From the NCBI GenBank assembly GCA_963971405.1, contig OZ020487.1:21313371-21377370 (forward strand): a stretch of DNA of 64,000 bases, given 5' to 3'. Positions 44,901 to 56,900 of the stretch are shown one piece after another. The notes under the pieces are model-generated. The model made no database searches, had not been told where the DNA came from, and was given only the letters and a program-made list of their open reading frames with translations. A program made the position numbers and the translations under genes. Numbering within the stretch: position 1 is the first letter of the stretch; each line of letters opens with the position of its first letter. Source of the stretch: Psococerastis gibbosa. Lineage: Eukaryota > Arthropoda > Insecta > Psocodea > Psocidae.

Positions 44901-47900
44901 TCACAGTAGGCGCTGGTTTATTTTCAAACTGTTTGGTAATCCCTGCATTAATATTTTTTTTAGAAACCTTTTGCGATTATGCAACAAAGTGCCATTTGGA
45001 TCAAATTTTGGAAGTACTAGCAGAACCGGACCCAACAAGTCATTATTCAGTGTTAATAGAGTAAGTTGTTTCTACAGTTTTTTTACGTTGAAATTTCTGT
45101 TCATTCTGTTGGGCCAGCTGTGCCTTGTCTCTGGTCTCTATGCATTGTGTGTTATCAAAGTTCATATATTTCTGCGGGCATACTATGCCGTTAATCTGAG
45201 TGTTAAAATTGTTTTTAAAAAAACAACTCTGAATAGCACTTTCCATTCCATAATTATCCCTTGTGTACATTTTTAATCTCAGGTTAAGATGGCCAGGGAT
45301 CCATGGTCAAGTGCGCAGAACTTACTGCTCTTGAATTAATTCTGTTGTCAGTCCTGTCTGTCACATTGTTCATTTGTTTTTCATTTGCCGCTATTTTCTT
45401 TTTTATGTTGCAACTCTACATAAAACCTGCAAGCATGTCCTTTGATATTTCTCCCTACGTTTCCCCGCTATGTACAATGCTTAGCTCATGGTTCGGCGCG
45501 GTCTATTTTATTTCATTATCGTTGTGTGATATCGTTTCGTTGCTTAGAATAACGCATTTTTTTCAGTTTTACCACCTTTCATGAAGAAAATTATATTTTA
45601 GCGCCCACAATTTTAACAGACGCAGAAGCGACAATTCCACTATGCGATGAAGGTCTTATTCTTGCACAGAAAAATATTTTGGAAAACTCTGAACACCTTG
45701 CAAAAAAACTGTACACTCTTAAACCCAACATTCATGCTAGGTTTACTGGAATGTCATGTGTTCCAGAGTTCCCTACAAGTTATGACCTTGGATTGTTTCT
45801 AAAGGTATGTATAACTTTTTAGTATTGTGTTAAGTTTGTATATCTACATAGTGCTAACTGCCGAGTCATACTGTTGTTGCAGTTTTTAAATTACATACTG
45901 TATATACAGCCTGTATACCTACTGATAAATGTTGTGCAGGTGACAGGAACTGTCGTCAAGGTGACATTGCCTAAACTTTTGGAATACAAGCGAACATACC
46001 GTTGCTCGAAGTGCTCGTTAGTTCAAAATGTCAATGCCGATTTCCATGAGTCGAATGAAATAAGACCTCCGGCTTCCTGTCCGAGCGATTGCTTGCCAGC
46101 TATATTTGTTCCTGTAAAGGTTTGTAAGATTGAGTTCCATTTCAATAAAAATGATTTGTTGCGTCTCAAAAACTGCTGAAAAAGTTATACTATTTCAGAT
46201 TATTATTTAATTCTAATTACTGAGTGGAAAAAAAATCAATTGCATACGTACTTATAACTGTACTCGTTGTAAGGTATGCTCTTAACTGTACTCGTTGTAA
46301 GGTATGCTCTTAATTGTACTCCTGACAGAGTATTACTAGAAGCAAGATATTGAGGGATTTCGTCCCTATTTTGTTTACATCTTTTCATAAGTGTCGCTAC
46401 TCATAACCCATAAATAGTCCATCAGATCAGCAAGTGTTTACACGTTGTGACATGTTTTTGCCGTGCACTGTGTGATGCATGTACACGGTCATTGAGATCA
46501 CTGAAGTTCTTGTGTACTCAAAACTCAAATTTTAATATTATTATACATATTTAGACAATTGAAACTTTTTTTTTGTTTTTTTGTTAAGTGATTTTACTGC
46601 TACTGTATTTTTTTTATTACTCCAACATGTACATACATTGCTGTTTACGTCCAACTTAATATGTCAATAGCAAGCCTTAAGCAATGCCTTGTTTGCCTAT
46701 GACTGATACAAGTGCTAGTATGCCAATGCACAAAATAATAGGGAAACAATACCAATAGTTTGAGGAAATCAATGGTGCCGCTGACTAAGGCGGCAATTCC
46801 ACCGACCTCGTTTTTCATAATGCACGTGACATTGACGGAAATTTTGGTTTTACTCTACGTAAGTAAAACATTGTGAGTAAAACAAAAATTTCCGTCAATG
46901 TCACGTGCATTATGAAAAACGAGGTCGGTGGAATTGTCGCTGACTTAGGGCACAGTTTTGTGTGCCTGCTAATAATAACAATAACTGTAAATAATTTTTC
47001 AGGACGATGTCAACTACAAGGACTACCAAGAACTAAAAATACAAGAGGAGTTAGGGAAAATGCGCACGGGCTCAATCCCACGCAGCATATGGGCGGCCGT
47101 AGACAATGATCTCGTTGACAAGTTTCAGCCCGGAAATCACGTCCGAGTTTGGTAAGGTGGTATTGTAAGAAATAAAATATAATACCAACCATCAGTATAG
47201 TACCGCATAACTTAGGCTACTTTTTTTTAGTTCTATCGCATATAAACAATTTAATGAATGTATCCGATTCACCTTTTCAGTTTCGTCACTAAGTATACCA
47301 CCGTCTAGTTTATACATTACAGTATAATACATACATAATAATGCATATAGTATAATGTCAAGATGTCAATTCTAGTGAGGATTACTTCTGTATTTGACAT
47401 AAACCATAAATACAATATAATTTTGAGAATACTTTAGGACGTTACTTGACTTGCTAATGATTGCTTACCAGGCAGAAAGCTGGTTTTATATATACGAGTA
47501 TATCTGCACCTAATTTATATGATAACACTATATTTTAGGGGGACTGTTATGCGACGATGGAAAGTCTGGCGACCGCAAGATAGGACAAATGCAGAGGTCG
47601 TCATAAAGGCGAACAATGTCCAAATTTCCACAAGCCATACACCATCACCGCACGTCACTGTTGAAGTTCACAACAAATTCACCACATTTTGGGAGGATCA
47701 TAAGGCGCAGCCTCTTGTTGGCAGAGATCTAATACTGGCTTCATTTTGCCCTGCGGTTGGTATTTTATAAAGCTTCAGCTTTCTCATCAAAACTCTTTAA
47801 ACCGGTTTAGAACACAACTTCCAATGACTTTTAAGTTAGTCCCTTACCGACCTTAAAATTTATTACAATGGTAGCCTATTGTATGATTGGAACCTGTGCT

Positions 47901-50900
47901 CTCAGCTCGGCATTCTCTAAACCTAGGCAAAGATTTTTCTAAAAGTCCTATCGTACTAGCAATCGTGACGATAATTTACTTCATTTGCGTAAAAATAAAT
48001 AAATTAAAACATTGCCACTGAGCCTATGGCCCCGTAAGCTCTAATAGTAGGATCGTATCATAAGCTGTCGCCGGCCGCCATACCAAGTTGAATCCAGCGG
48101 ACCAGAGCAGGTTCAAAGCTGCAGATAACTTGATCGTGTGCACAGTGACGGTAGGGAAACATAGTAGGACTTGTCCTGGTCACCTCCGAACTAATCGTGT
48201 GACTTCACTGTGTTTCCCAAGTGGTTCGGAATCCACTATAATCAGGAGGTCCACTGTCCTATGGGCCCACGCCGTGGCCTGGAACAGTGTCCAACCACAA
48301 AATTCATTACTATAGATATAGTTTTAGCTTAGTTATTAGTATTAAGGGAGCTCCAGCACGGGAGAAATCCTTTGGGCCACCCCTACTTCATTATATCACT
48401 GTATGTATATGTAATATTGAAGAAACGAAATACATTTATTTATTTTTATTTTTAATACTACTATCATAAGCTGTCATAAAATAATATTCCAGAAAAAAGT
48501 CAGCCGATAGAAACATAGATACAGTATGTAGCGGTTTCTTATTACAAACTTTATGTTTAATTTTAATTTTTTCCTTTCTTTGCCAGGTGTATGGACTTTA
48601 TTTGGCGAAGCTGGCTATGTGCGTTGTCCTAGCTGGTGGAGTAGCCAAAGTGGAAGAAGGTGGTAATTTTGTTCGCTCCGAGTCCCATTTGCTATTGGTT
48701 GGCGACCCTGGCACGGGAAAGTCCCATCTGCTGAGATTTGCTGCAAGGGTAGCTGCTAGAGGTGTTCTGACGACTGGGGTCGGATCCACGTCAGCTGGTT
48801 TGACTGTCGCCGCAGTAAGGGTCAGTATATACATATATAATCGTATGACAATGCAGGGCAATTTTCGTATGCCAGTCTTAGAGTTATACATAGGAGAAAT
48901 GGGACATTCATTCCCGCCAAAATTTTGAAATTCGTTGAGTCTTCCTCCTCGGCCTTCCCGTTCATCGTACAGCTCCCTTCCAACTGACCTACGCTATAAA
49001 AACAAACATATTTATTTTTATTGATGATGCATACATTAACGAATTTGATGACATTTATTTCTAGGAAGGTAGTGACTGGCAATTGGAGGCAGGCGCTTTG
49101 GTACTCGCCGATGAAGGAGTCTGCTGTATTGACGAGCTAAACAGTATTAGAGAACAAGACAGGACTAGTATTCATGAAGCGATGGAACAGCAAACTATTA
49201 GCGTTGCCAAGGCGTCCATCGTTACGAAACTCCACACTCGGTAAGTAAAATACTTTGCAATTCTGTCGATTAGGCCATGTACACGTGGACGGTTCGGTCG
49301 CCAGTGATCTGTTGGGAAATTTGTCATGGGAAATGGTGCCAACCTGAGAAAACTGACAGACTGCAGTAGATTTTTGTAGATGGCTTGTCGCTGTTTGATC
49401 GCTGCTACAAAGATCTACTGCAATGCAGCAGTAGATTGCGGTTTTGCAGATGGCTTGTCGCTGTTTGATCGCTGCTACAAAGATCTACTGCAATACAGCA
49501 GCAGATTGCGGTTTTGCCATGTTTTGCTTCTATGAAAAATTTCTCAACGGATCACTGGTGACCTAATCGTCCGTGTTTACTGGGCCTTAGTGCACAATTT
49601 CCTACGGTGCATATTCCACCTACGTCAATAGTGCATAGTAAATGAGTATTGACGTGGTAGCAGACATTTTTAGTCTTTAATGTCTGCTAGCACGTCAATA
49701 CCACATTTACTATGCACTATTGACGTAGGTGGAATAAGCGCCTACCGTGAATATATGCGTTTCTTTGTAGATGCTCTATCATAGCTGCGACTAACGCCAA
49801 GGGGCAATACGATCCTTCGGAGTCCATTTGTGTGAATGTGGCCCTTGCGTCGCCACTATTGAGCCGCTTTGACTTAATTCTTATTCTTCAAGACACGAGA
49901 AATGAAGATTGGGACAGGTAAGAATTTCATCAGTTTGTGTAGTTTGAAAATGTGGTTGTAAAGTCGGCTCTTTTCTCATCTTATTCATTATCTTTCTAAC
50001 TATTCTTGTGGCTTATCATTCATTAAATTATTTATATTCAAAAATTCTTACTTGTCTGCTTAGTAAATGTACTTTCTAGGGACCTATGGGCCGCTATAAG
50101 AAGGCCTAGGTCCATAAAAAGTCCTTCAGGACATGTAGACTAGTGGTACGGACTCTGACTTTCACCCGAACGGTTGTTGGTTCGAGTCCCACACTACCTA
50201 AATTTTCTGGCCATGCTTCGGAGGGCATGTAAAGCAGGCGGTCCCGGGTCTTCCTAGTTGAGTGTAAGAGAGGGCTTATAGCCCTAACTCCGCTAGGTTG
50301 GCTTAGTAATTGAACAAAAAAAGTCCTTATTTATTTATTTATTACTACTAGTAAATGTACTTTACTTACTACTTACTTACTAGCCAACGCCCCCCTTGGC
50401 AGGTTTGCCATTTGGTGACGCGCTGACTGAAGGAGAACAATGTTGCTCGCGTCCGCTGGGTAAAGCTAAATGGGTCATTCTCCTGAAAGCGGTCACTTTT
50501 GGTGTTTTTTTTTTTTTGTAATTTTAATTTAATTTTTCTGGTTGCTTTTTTTAAGAAAACCACATAGGAACTTCTCCTTGAGGCCTCTTTGATCACCAAC
50601 TGATCTTAATCACGCTTTAATTCCACAATAAAATAAAAATAGAAGGACAGTTGTGAGACGGCTGCGGACAGTGTAGTCAGACCGACATTGACAGAGTTGT
50701 TATAGGTAGATATCCATGGGCAGTTCCCAGATATCCCCGGACTGTTATTCGTTTATGCAAAAATTAATGTGTGCGGGAATTTCGCAAAGGCATCGCTGTC
50801 ACACACTTATTTCGGATGAAGAATATGCGGACCGCTTTTTACAAAAATTCCTGTATGACCATTTTCATAAATTATTTACGAACTGTTTTATGTAAATTAG

Positions 50901-53900
50901 TAATAGTGCCACATAGATTCCTCGTCTTTACGCGCCATTCGAAGCTCGCGAGGTGATAATTTGCAATTATTCTTTAATTCCTTTCGTGTGATTGATCTAA
51001 ATTTTGCTTTACTAGTCTGTTTCTCTTCACCTGCCATGTTTGCCCTGCAACCTCCTCTTCCTATCTTCCCCTCCAAAAAAAATGTAATGTGGCGTACTGA
51101 ATACTCGAGTGCCTACTTGCCTTGTAGAAAGTAATTTAGGCAGCTAAAAGTTCCCCTTTCTATTTTAAGTAGTTACCGTACTAATTTACACCATCAAAAC
51201 AGCTTATCATCATACATCAGCAGATTGTCTGTAACCGTCCATAAAATTTTGGGACGGTTGTTGGACGGACGGTAGATAGAAATCCCGTTCAAAAAAATTT
51301 AGCGTCCTTCAAGATGGCGGTAGCTAATTGTAAACATCCCTCGTAGTTATTAATAGAAACAACCTCAATGAGCCCAAAAAATCGAGTACCTGAAGCTTTT
51401 GGTATTAGCGTAATTAATTTGGAAGGTTGTTTGAGTTATGATCGGCACGTTTCATACACTCCCGCCTAAAATTAGCAATAAAAATTTAAGTTTAAATTTG
51501 TTAATATAAATACCCCTTACAACTTGGAGCCATATAGTTTTCCAACTGCAGCCAGCACGACAATTTGATTCCCGCGCCAAACCAGATTTTTAAATAATTT
51601 TCTTAACATTAGGACGGCTGTTAGAAATTGAATTGAACGAATATCTGGACGCTAGTTCATAATTTTTTTTAGCAGTGAACAACTATTTTAATTTTTACAT
51701 TTTGTAACAATTTTAAAACTGTCTGGTTTTTCACAACTTCCAATCATCCCATTCACATTAAAGTTGAAGGTAACCCTAAGAAAATTTAATTTATCTCAAA
51801 AAGCGCAATGGGGACACGCGGACAGCTGTTAAAATTGAGACTTAAAAATTTTGTTAAATATTTAGGATGCTTTATTATTTGGTAAAATGAGATTGGCAAG
51901 CTGTAAATTGACAACCCTTACAACTGTCATAAGCTAATGTAGGGTTGGAGATTATATAGAACCAAATTAATTTATCAACAGCAAATAGAGATATATTACC
52001 GTACGCATCGGAACACCCGACAAGACTGGCTGCCTGGTGCCGAGCCTTGCCGGAAACACCCGAACCTACAACTCGGCCACTCCTGACAAAAAGTTTGACC
52101 CCAAACTTAGCTTATAGAATAAAAATAAAACCCACAGAAATTCACGCAACGAACGAAACAAAACCTACTCACTATTTAAAGTTAACCCATAAAACGGAAA
52201 AAAAAATCCCCAAAAATGCTGGAAAGCTAGATGCTCCAAAATGGCTTCATATATTCCGCCGTAGTAGTAGTTTCATTAGGGCCTTCGTGATGTCCCAACT
52301 TCTTCACACTATAGGAATCATTCAGAAGGCATTGAGTTACTTCATACGGCCCCAAAAATTTGGGTTTCAGCTTCAGTCCAGGTCCAAGTTGAGTTCTCTT
52401 TATGGCAACAATGTCTCCGACATCATAAATTGGCGCTCGACGACGTCGTAGATTGTAGGTCTTCACATTCTCGGAAGCAACTTTATGAATTTGTGCTCTG
52501 GCCGAATCTCTCAATTCCTGACGATCTGCTTGATACATTGACATGAGCTCGTCTTCGACAGCCATCTTCAAGTCTTCGTTTTTAAACCTCATCTTTGTTC
52601 CCAAAAGTACTTCAAACGGTGAGTGACCTAGACTCCGATGATAGGTAGAATTCAAGGCCATCTGTAATTCCGGTATAAATTTATACCATTTCGTGGGGTC
52701 CTCACAGGAGAGTTTGGTTAGAATCGGTATGATGCTGCGATTGATTCGTTCCACTTGGCCATTGGCGCGTGGAAGTCCTGTAGTGATCTTCACATGAGTC
52801 ACTCCTTCGTCGGCACAATAGTTTTCAAAGTCCTTGGAAGTGAACGCCGTTCCCCGGTCTGATACCATGCGCACAGGGTTTCCGAAATTTGTTTTTTGAA
52901 GTTCTAACTTTGAAATAACTTCTGCCGTCGTAGTACTTTTCGTCGGGTAGAGCCATACGAATTTTGAGAACGCATCAATGACCACTAAAATATGTTTATA
53001 CTGTTTATGTGTAGATTCAAGTGGTCCAAGATGATCTAAATGGTACGTTTCCAATGGACAATCGCCTTTGTCTATGGGATGAAGGAAACCTTCTTTCCGT
53101 CCAGATTTCTTAGATCCTAAGATGCATTTCACACAACTGGCGAGGATCTTAGTGACTTTCTCAGTAAGATGTGGGATGAAATAGTCTTGCTTTACTTTCT
53201 CTTTTGTCGGCTTGACGGCATAGTGTCCTTGTTCATGGGCATGACGTATTATTTCGTACTCCATACTGTCAGGTATCACAAGTAACTCTCTACCATCTAG
53301 ATACCTAAATAACACATCCTGCTTTAAAATATATTCGTCATGTGGACTTCCTTTCTGTAAAAGCTCCTTTATGGCAAATAAGTGTGGGTCGTCATCTTGA
53401 GCTTTTTTGACTTTTGATGTTACGAGATGGTCTTTGATGCTGAACATGACTGCAGCATTCCGACTTAAGGCATCAACGTGGCGCATCTGAGTGCCTGACC
53501 GATGCACTATCTTGTAATGATAGTCTTCAAGCAACATTGCCCAACGGGCAACTCTAGTACTTAGGTCAGTCTTCGACAGGGTTTGTTGAAATGCTGAACA
53601 GTCTGTGACGATTGTAAAGGGAATGCCTAGAAGATAGACCCTAAGTTTTTTCAATGCTTCGACAATGGCAAATGCTTCGAGTTCGTAACTACACCACTTT
53701 TGTTCGGCTTCCGTCGTCTTCTTACTGAAGTAATACACCGGGTGAAAACTGCCGTCAACAGGATCTCGTTGTAAAATACAAGCACCGATACCAATCTTAC
53801 AAGCATCAGTATGTAGTTCGGTCTCATAAGCAGGGTTATAAATACTAAGAACTGGACGTTCTGTCAACACTTTTTTAAGATGAAGGAAACTTCTCCGTTG

Positions 53901-56900
53901 ATCATCGCGAAAAACAAACTTTGCGTCTTTCTTTGTCATGTCACTAAGTGGTTTCGCTAGCATTGAATAGTTTGGCACAAATTTTCTAAAGTATCCAGTA
54001 AGTCCAAGAAACTCTTGTATTTGTTTTACATTTTTAGGTTCTCTAAACTTTGCTACTGCAACAGTTTTTAAAGTTGAAGGCATAATCTTTCCTTCCACCA
54101 CTTTATGTCCCAAAAACTCAACCTCATTTTGCAGGAATTGACATTTCTTGATATTTAGGTTCAGTCCATTTTTCCTAGCAGTCTCGAACACTATTTCTAA
54201 TTTTTTAAGTGCATCTTCGACTGAAACACCAGGAACAATCAAATCGTCCAAATACAACAAAACAACTTTTTCAATAATCAACTTCCTGAATACCTTGTTC
54301 ACAAAACGCTGAAAAACAGCCGGAGAATTGCAGAGTCCGAATGGAACTCTTTTGAATTGATATAAACCACGATGGGTCACGAAAGCAGTATACTTTTTAC
54401 TCTCATCGGAAATCGGCACATGCATGAAAGCATTCCGTAGGTCCAGTGTGCTGAATACTCTGAAACCACTTAAGGAATCTAACTGATCTTCTATTAGAGG
54501 AAGAGGGTGACGGTCTTTTATAGTCTGACGATTCAATGGTTTATAATTAATACAGATTCGAGGCGAACCATCTTTTTTCCGCACTACCACTACCTGGCTG
54601 GCGAACTCTGACGATGACGGTTCGATGATGTCGTCCTTCAGCCACTCATCCACTTGTTTATCTACTATTTCCTTTTCTACCAAAGGCAGACGTCTGGGTG
54701 AGCAAGAAATAGGCGTTTCATCATTGAGAGTTATAGTCATTTTGACTCCATTTTCTTCTTCACATCGTTCCTCTGGTTTATATGTGGCAATCATATTTAA
54801 CAACCTTTCCCGTACATCTTTGGTCACAGGTCCAATGGTTATATTATCACCGTCAAAGACCATACAGTTAAAAACCTGTACTTCCTCTGCGAATGCTGAT
54901 GTATCATATTCATTTATTTTTCTTAAGTGCAAACCAGCTATTCCTTCTTCTAACTTTGCTTGCACTAACACATCTCTTCCAATTAAAAACTCCATTTTAA
55001 TGCAACTAGTCGGAACGACCTCGACGCAAGTTTCAAATTCTTGTTGATCAATGGTTAGACAAGCATGAAATTTTCCGAGGCTTTGTACACCAACATTTCC
55101 CATGCCAGTCATGGACGTTCCAGAAGTCGTCAACTTAACGTTGGCCATTTTTCCCTTAAACATATCTTCGCGCATAATTGTTATTTCGCTGCCTGTGTCA
55201 ATCAACCCATTGATCTCTGTCCCGTTAATTGTTACTTTCTTAAAGAATTTTCCCTCAGTTAGCTGATTTTTAGGGGTTTTCTTCCCCGGACACACCATGC
55301 ACGTTGATGTTGAAATGATGAGAGTCTTCTTTCCCGGACAGTCCGGGGACGAAGATATGTGCCCAAATTGATTGCATGAAAAACATTTAGGTCCTTTCTC
55401 CTTATACGGACAGAAATCAGATCTGTGTCCTTTACCACCACAACTGAAGCAGTGCGACGAACGCTGCCTATCATAGTCACCACGACTCTGCGAGAGTTCT
55501 TTTTCCAAATTCGTCTTTTTATCAAATCGTCTATCTTTAAGTGATGGTGACACATCTTTACTCAAATCTACTTTTATTGGTACCACTTTGTCATACATTT
55601 TTATTTTATCTCGAAAGTCATTCAGTGTTCTTGCCCCATACAGCATAACTTTATTAGCGTCATCATTTATACCATCTATTACATATTGCATCAAAGAATC
55701 ATCATCAATATTCCCTTTATTAGCTATTTCTCTCATGACAATGTAATATTTTTGAGCACTTTCATCTTTTGCCTTCTTCCTTTGCGACATCGTCTTATGC
55801 AGATCGGCATTAGTCACTTTGCTCGAAAACTCGCTTAATAATTCTGCCTTAAGACGTTTGTAAGACGTTAATTGCCTTAAGCTCTGTGAGTATAACTTAG
55901 CCACACCTTTCAGAGAGTTTTTTGCAAATATAAACTGTTGTAAGGGATTCCAACCCATGAGCGCTGCCATTGACTCAAAATCGTCAACCCACTTTTCCAC
56001 TGAATATTCATCACTTCCATCAAAACTTCGTACAGACCCTTCCATATCTCTAAACCCCATGGATAATGTGAAAGGTTGCATCTCCTTTACTTTCCTAGCC
56101 ACCATTTTAGTGGAAGTATGAGCACCATCATCTTCATCGTCTTTATCACCTTCCTGGTTATCGTCTTGGTCGTCCTCGTCCTCTTCATGCCCATCTTCCT
56201 CGTCGTCTTGAACTTCCTCCTTCACAGTAAACTCGTTGAACTTCGTCAAATCGTCCAATGCATTGCATAGCAGCTGAGCTAGATAGTCCTTATTCCCCTG
56301 ATTTGGCAATCCCAACATACTACAGAAATTGATTAACATCGTTTTGCTATAACCCTTGCAGATCGTGTCCACCTCATAGTCTTTTCCATGATCATCATTG
56401 AAATTGAAGCCGGTGAATTCCAAAACATCATCTCTGCTCGCAGCCACCTTCAACATCTTAGCCAAACTCTTCACTGTAGCAATGGGGAAAAACTCCACAC
56501 CTTTGCGCACAGCAGACAAATCTCTCAATGTTTGGGCCATCATGTAAAATAATATAAAGAGAGAGAGAGAAAAAAAAATGTCTTAGCTGATTACTCCCCG
56601 AGTCGCCGATCACGAGTACACTTGGCTCCCGAAGACATCTACTGCACGTCCCATCCGAAGGTATAAACACAGTCCACGCGGTGGTGAGTCATAAGCGCGG
56701 CAGGTATACACCAAATACACTTGGCTCCAGAAGACATCTACTCCAACCCCAATCCGTAGGTATCGGCACAGACCATGCGATGAGTGCTAAGCGCGCGGCC
56801 AGTGTACACCCTCCAGCCCACGCTCACACAGTGGCGAAATTTTTTTTTTAAACTTTTAACTCTTTATATAGTCACCACACATTCTTTTATTCACTCGCGT

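Noticed and set aside
45303..45584. Hydrophobic 93-codon frame as a membrane protein
   Set aside because: Lies in MCM9 intron 2, is T-rich by composition and runs into exon 3 in a wrong frame.
46789..46931. 9-bp duplication GCTGACTWA as the true target duplication of the core family
   Set aside because: Other copies show clean 3-bp TTA, TAA or TAC duplications; this copy is probably end-damaged.
54625..55047. 140-codon plus-strand frame
   Set aside because: Antisense shadow of the gag-pol frame of the young Gypsy element.
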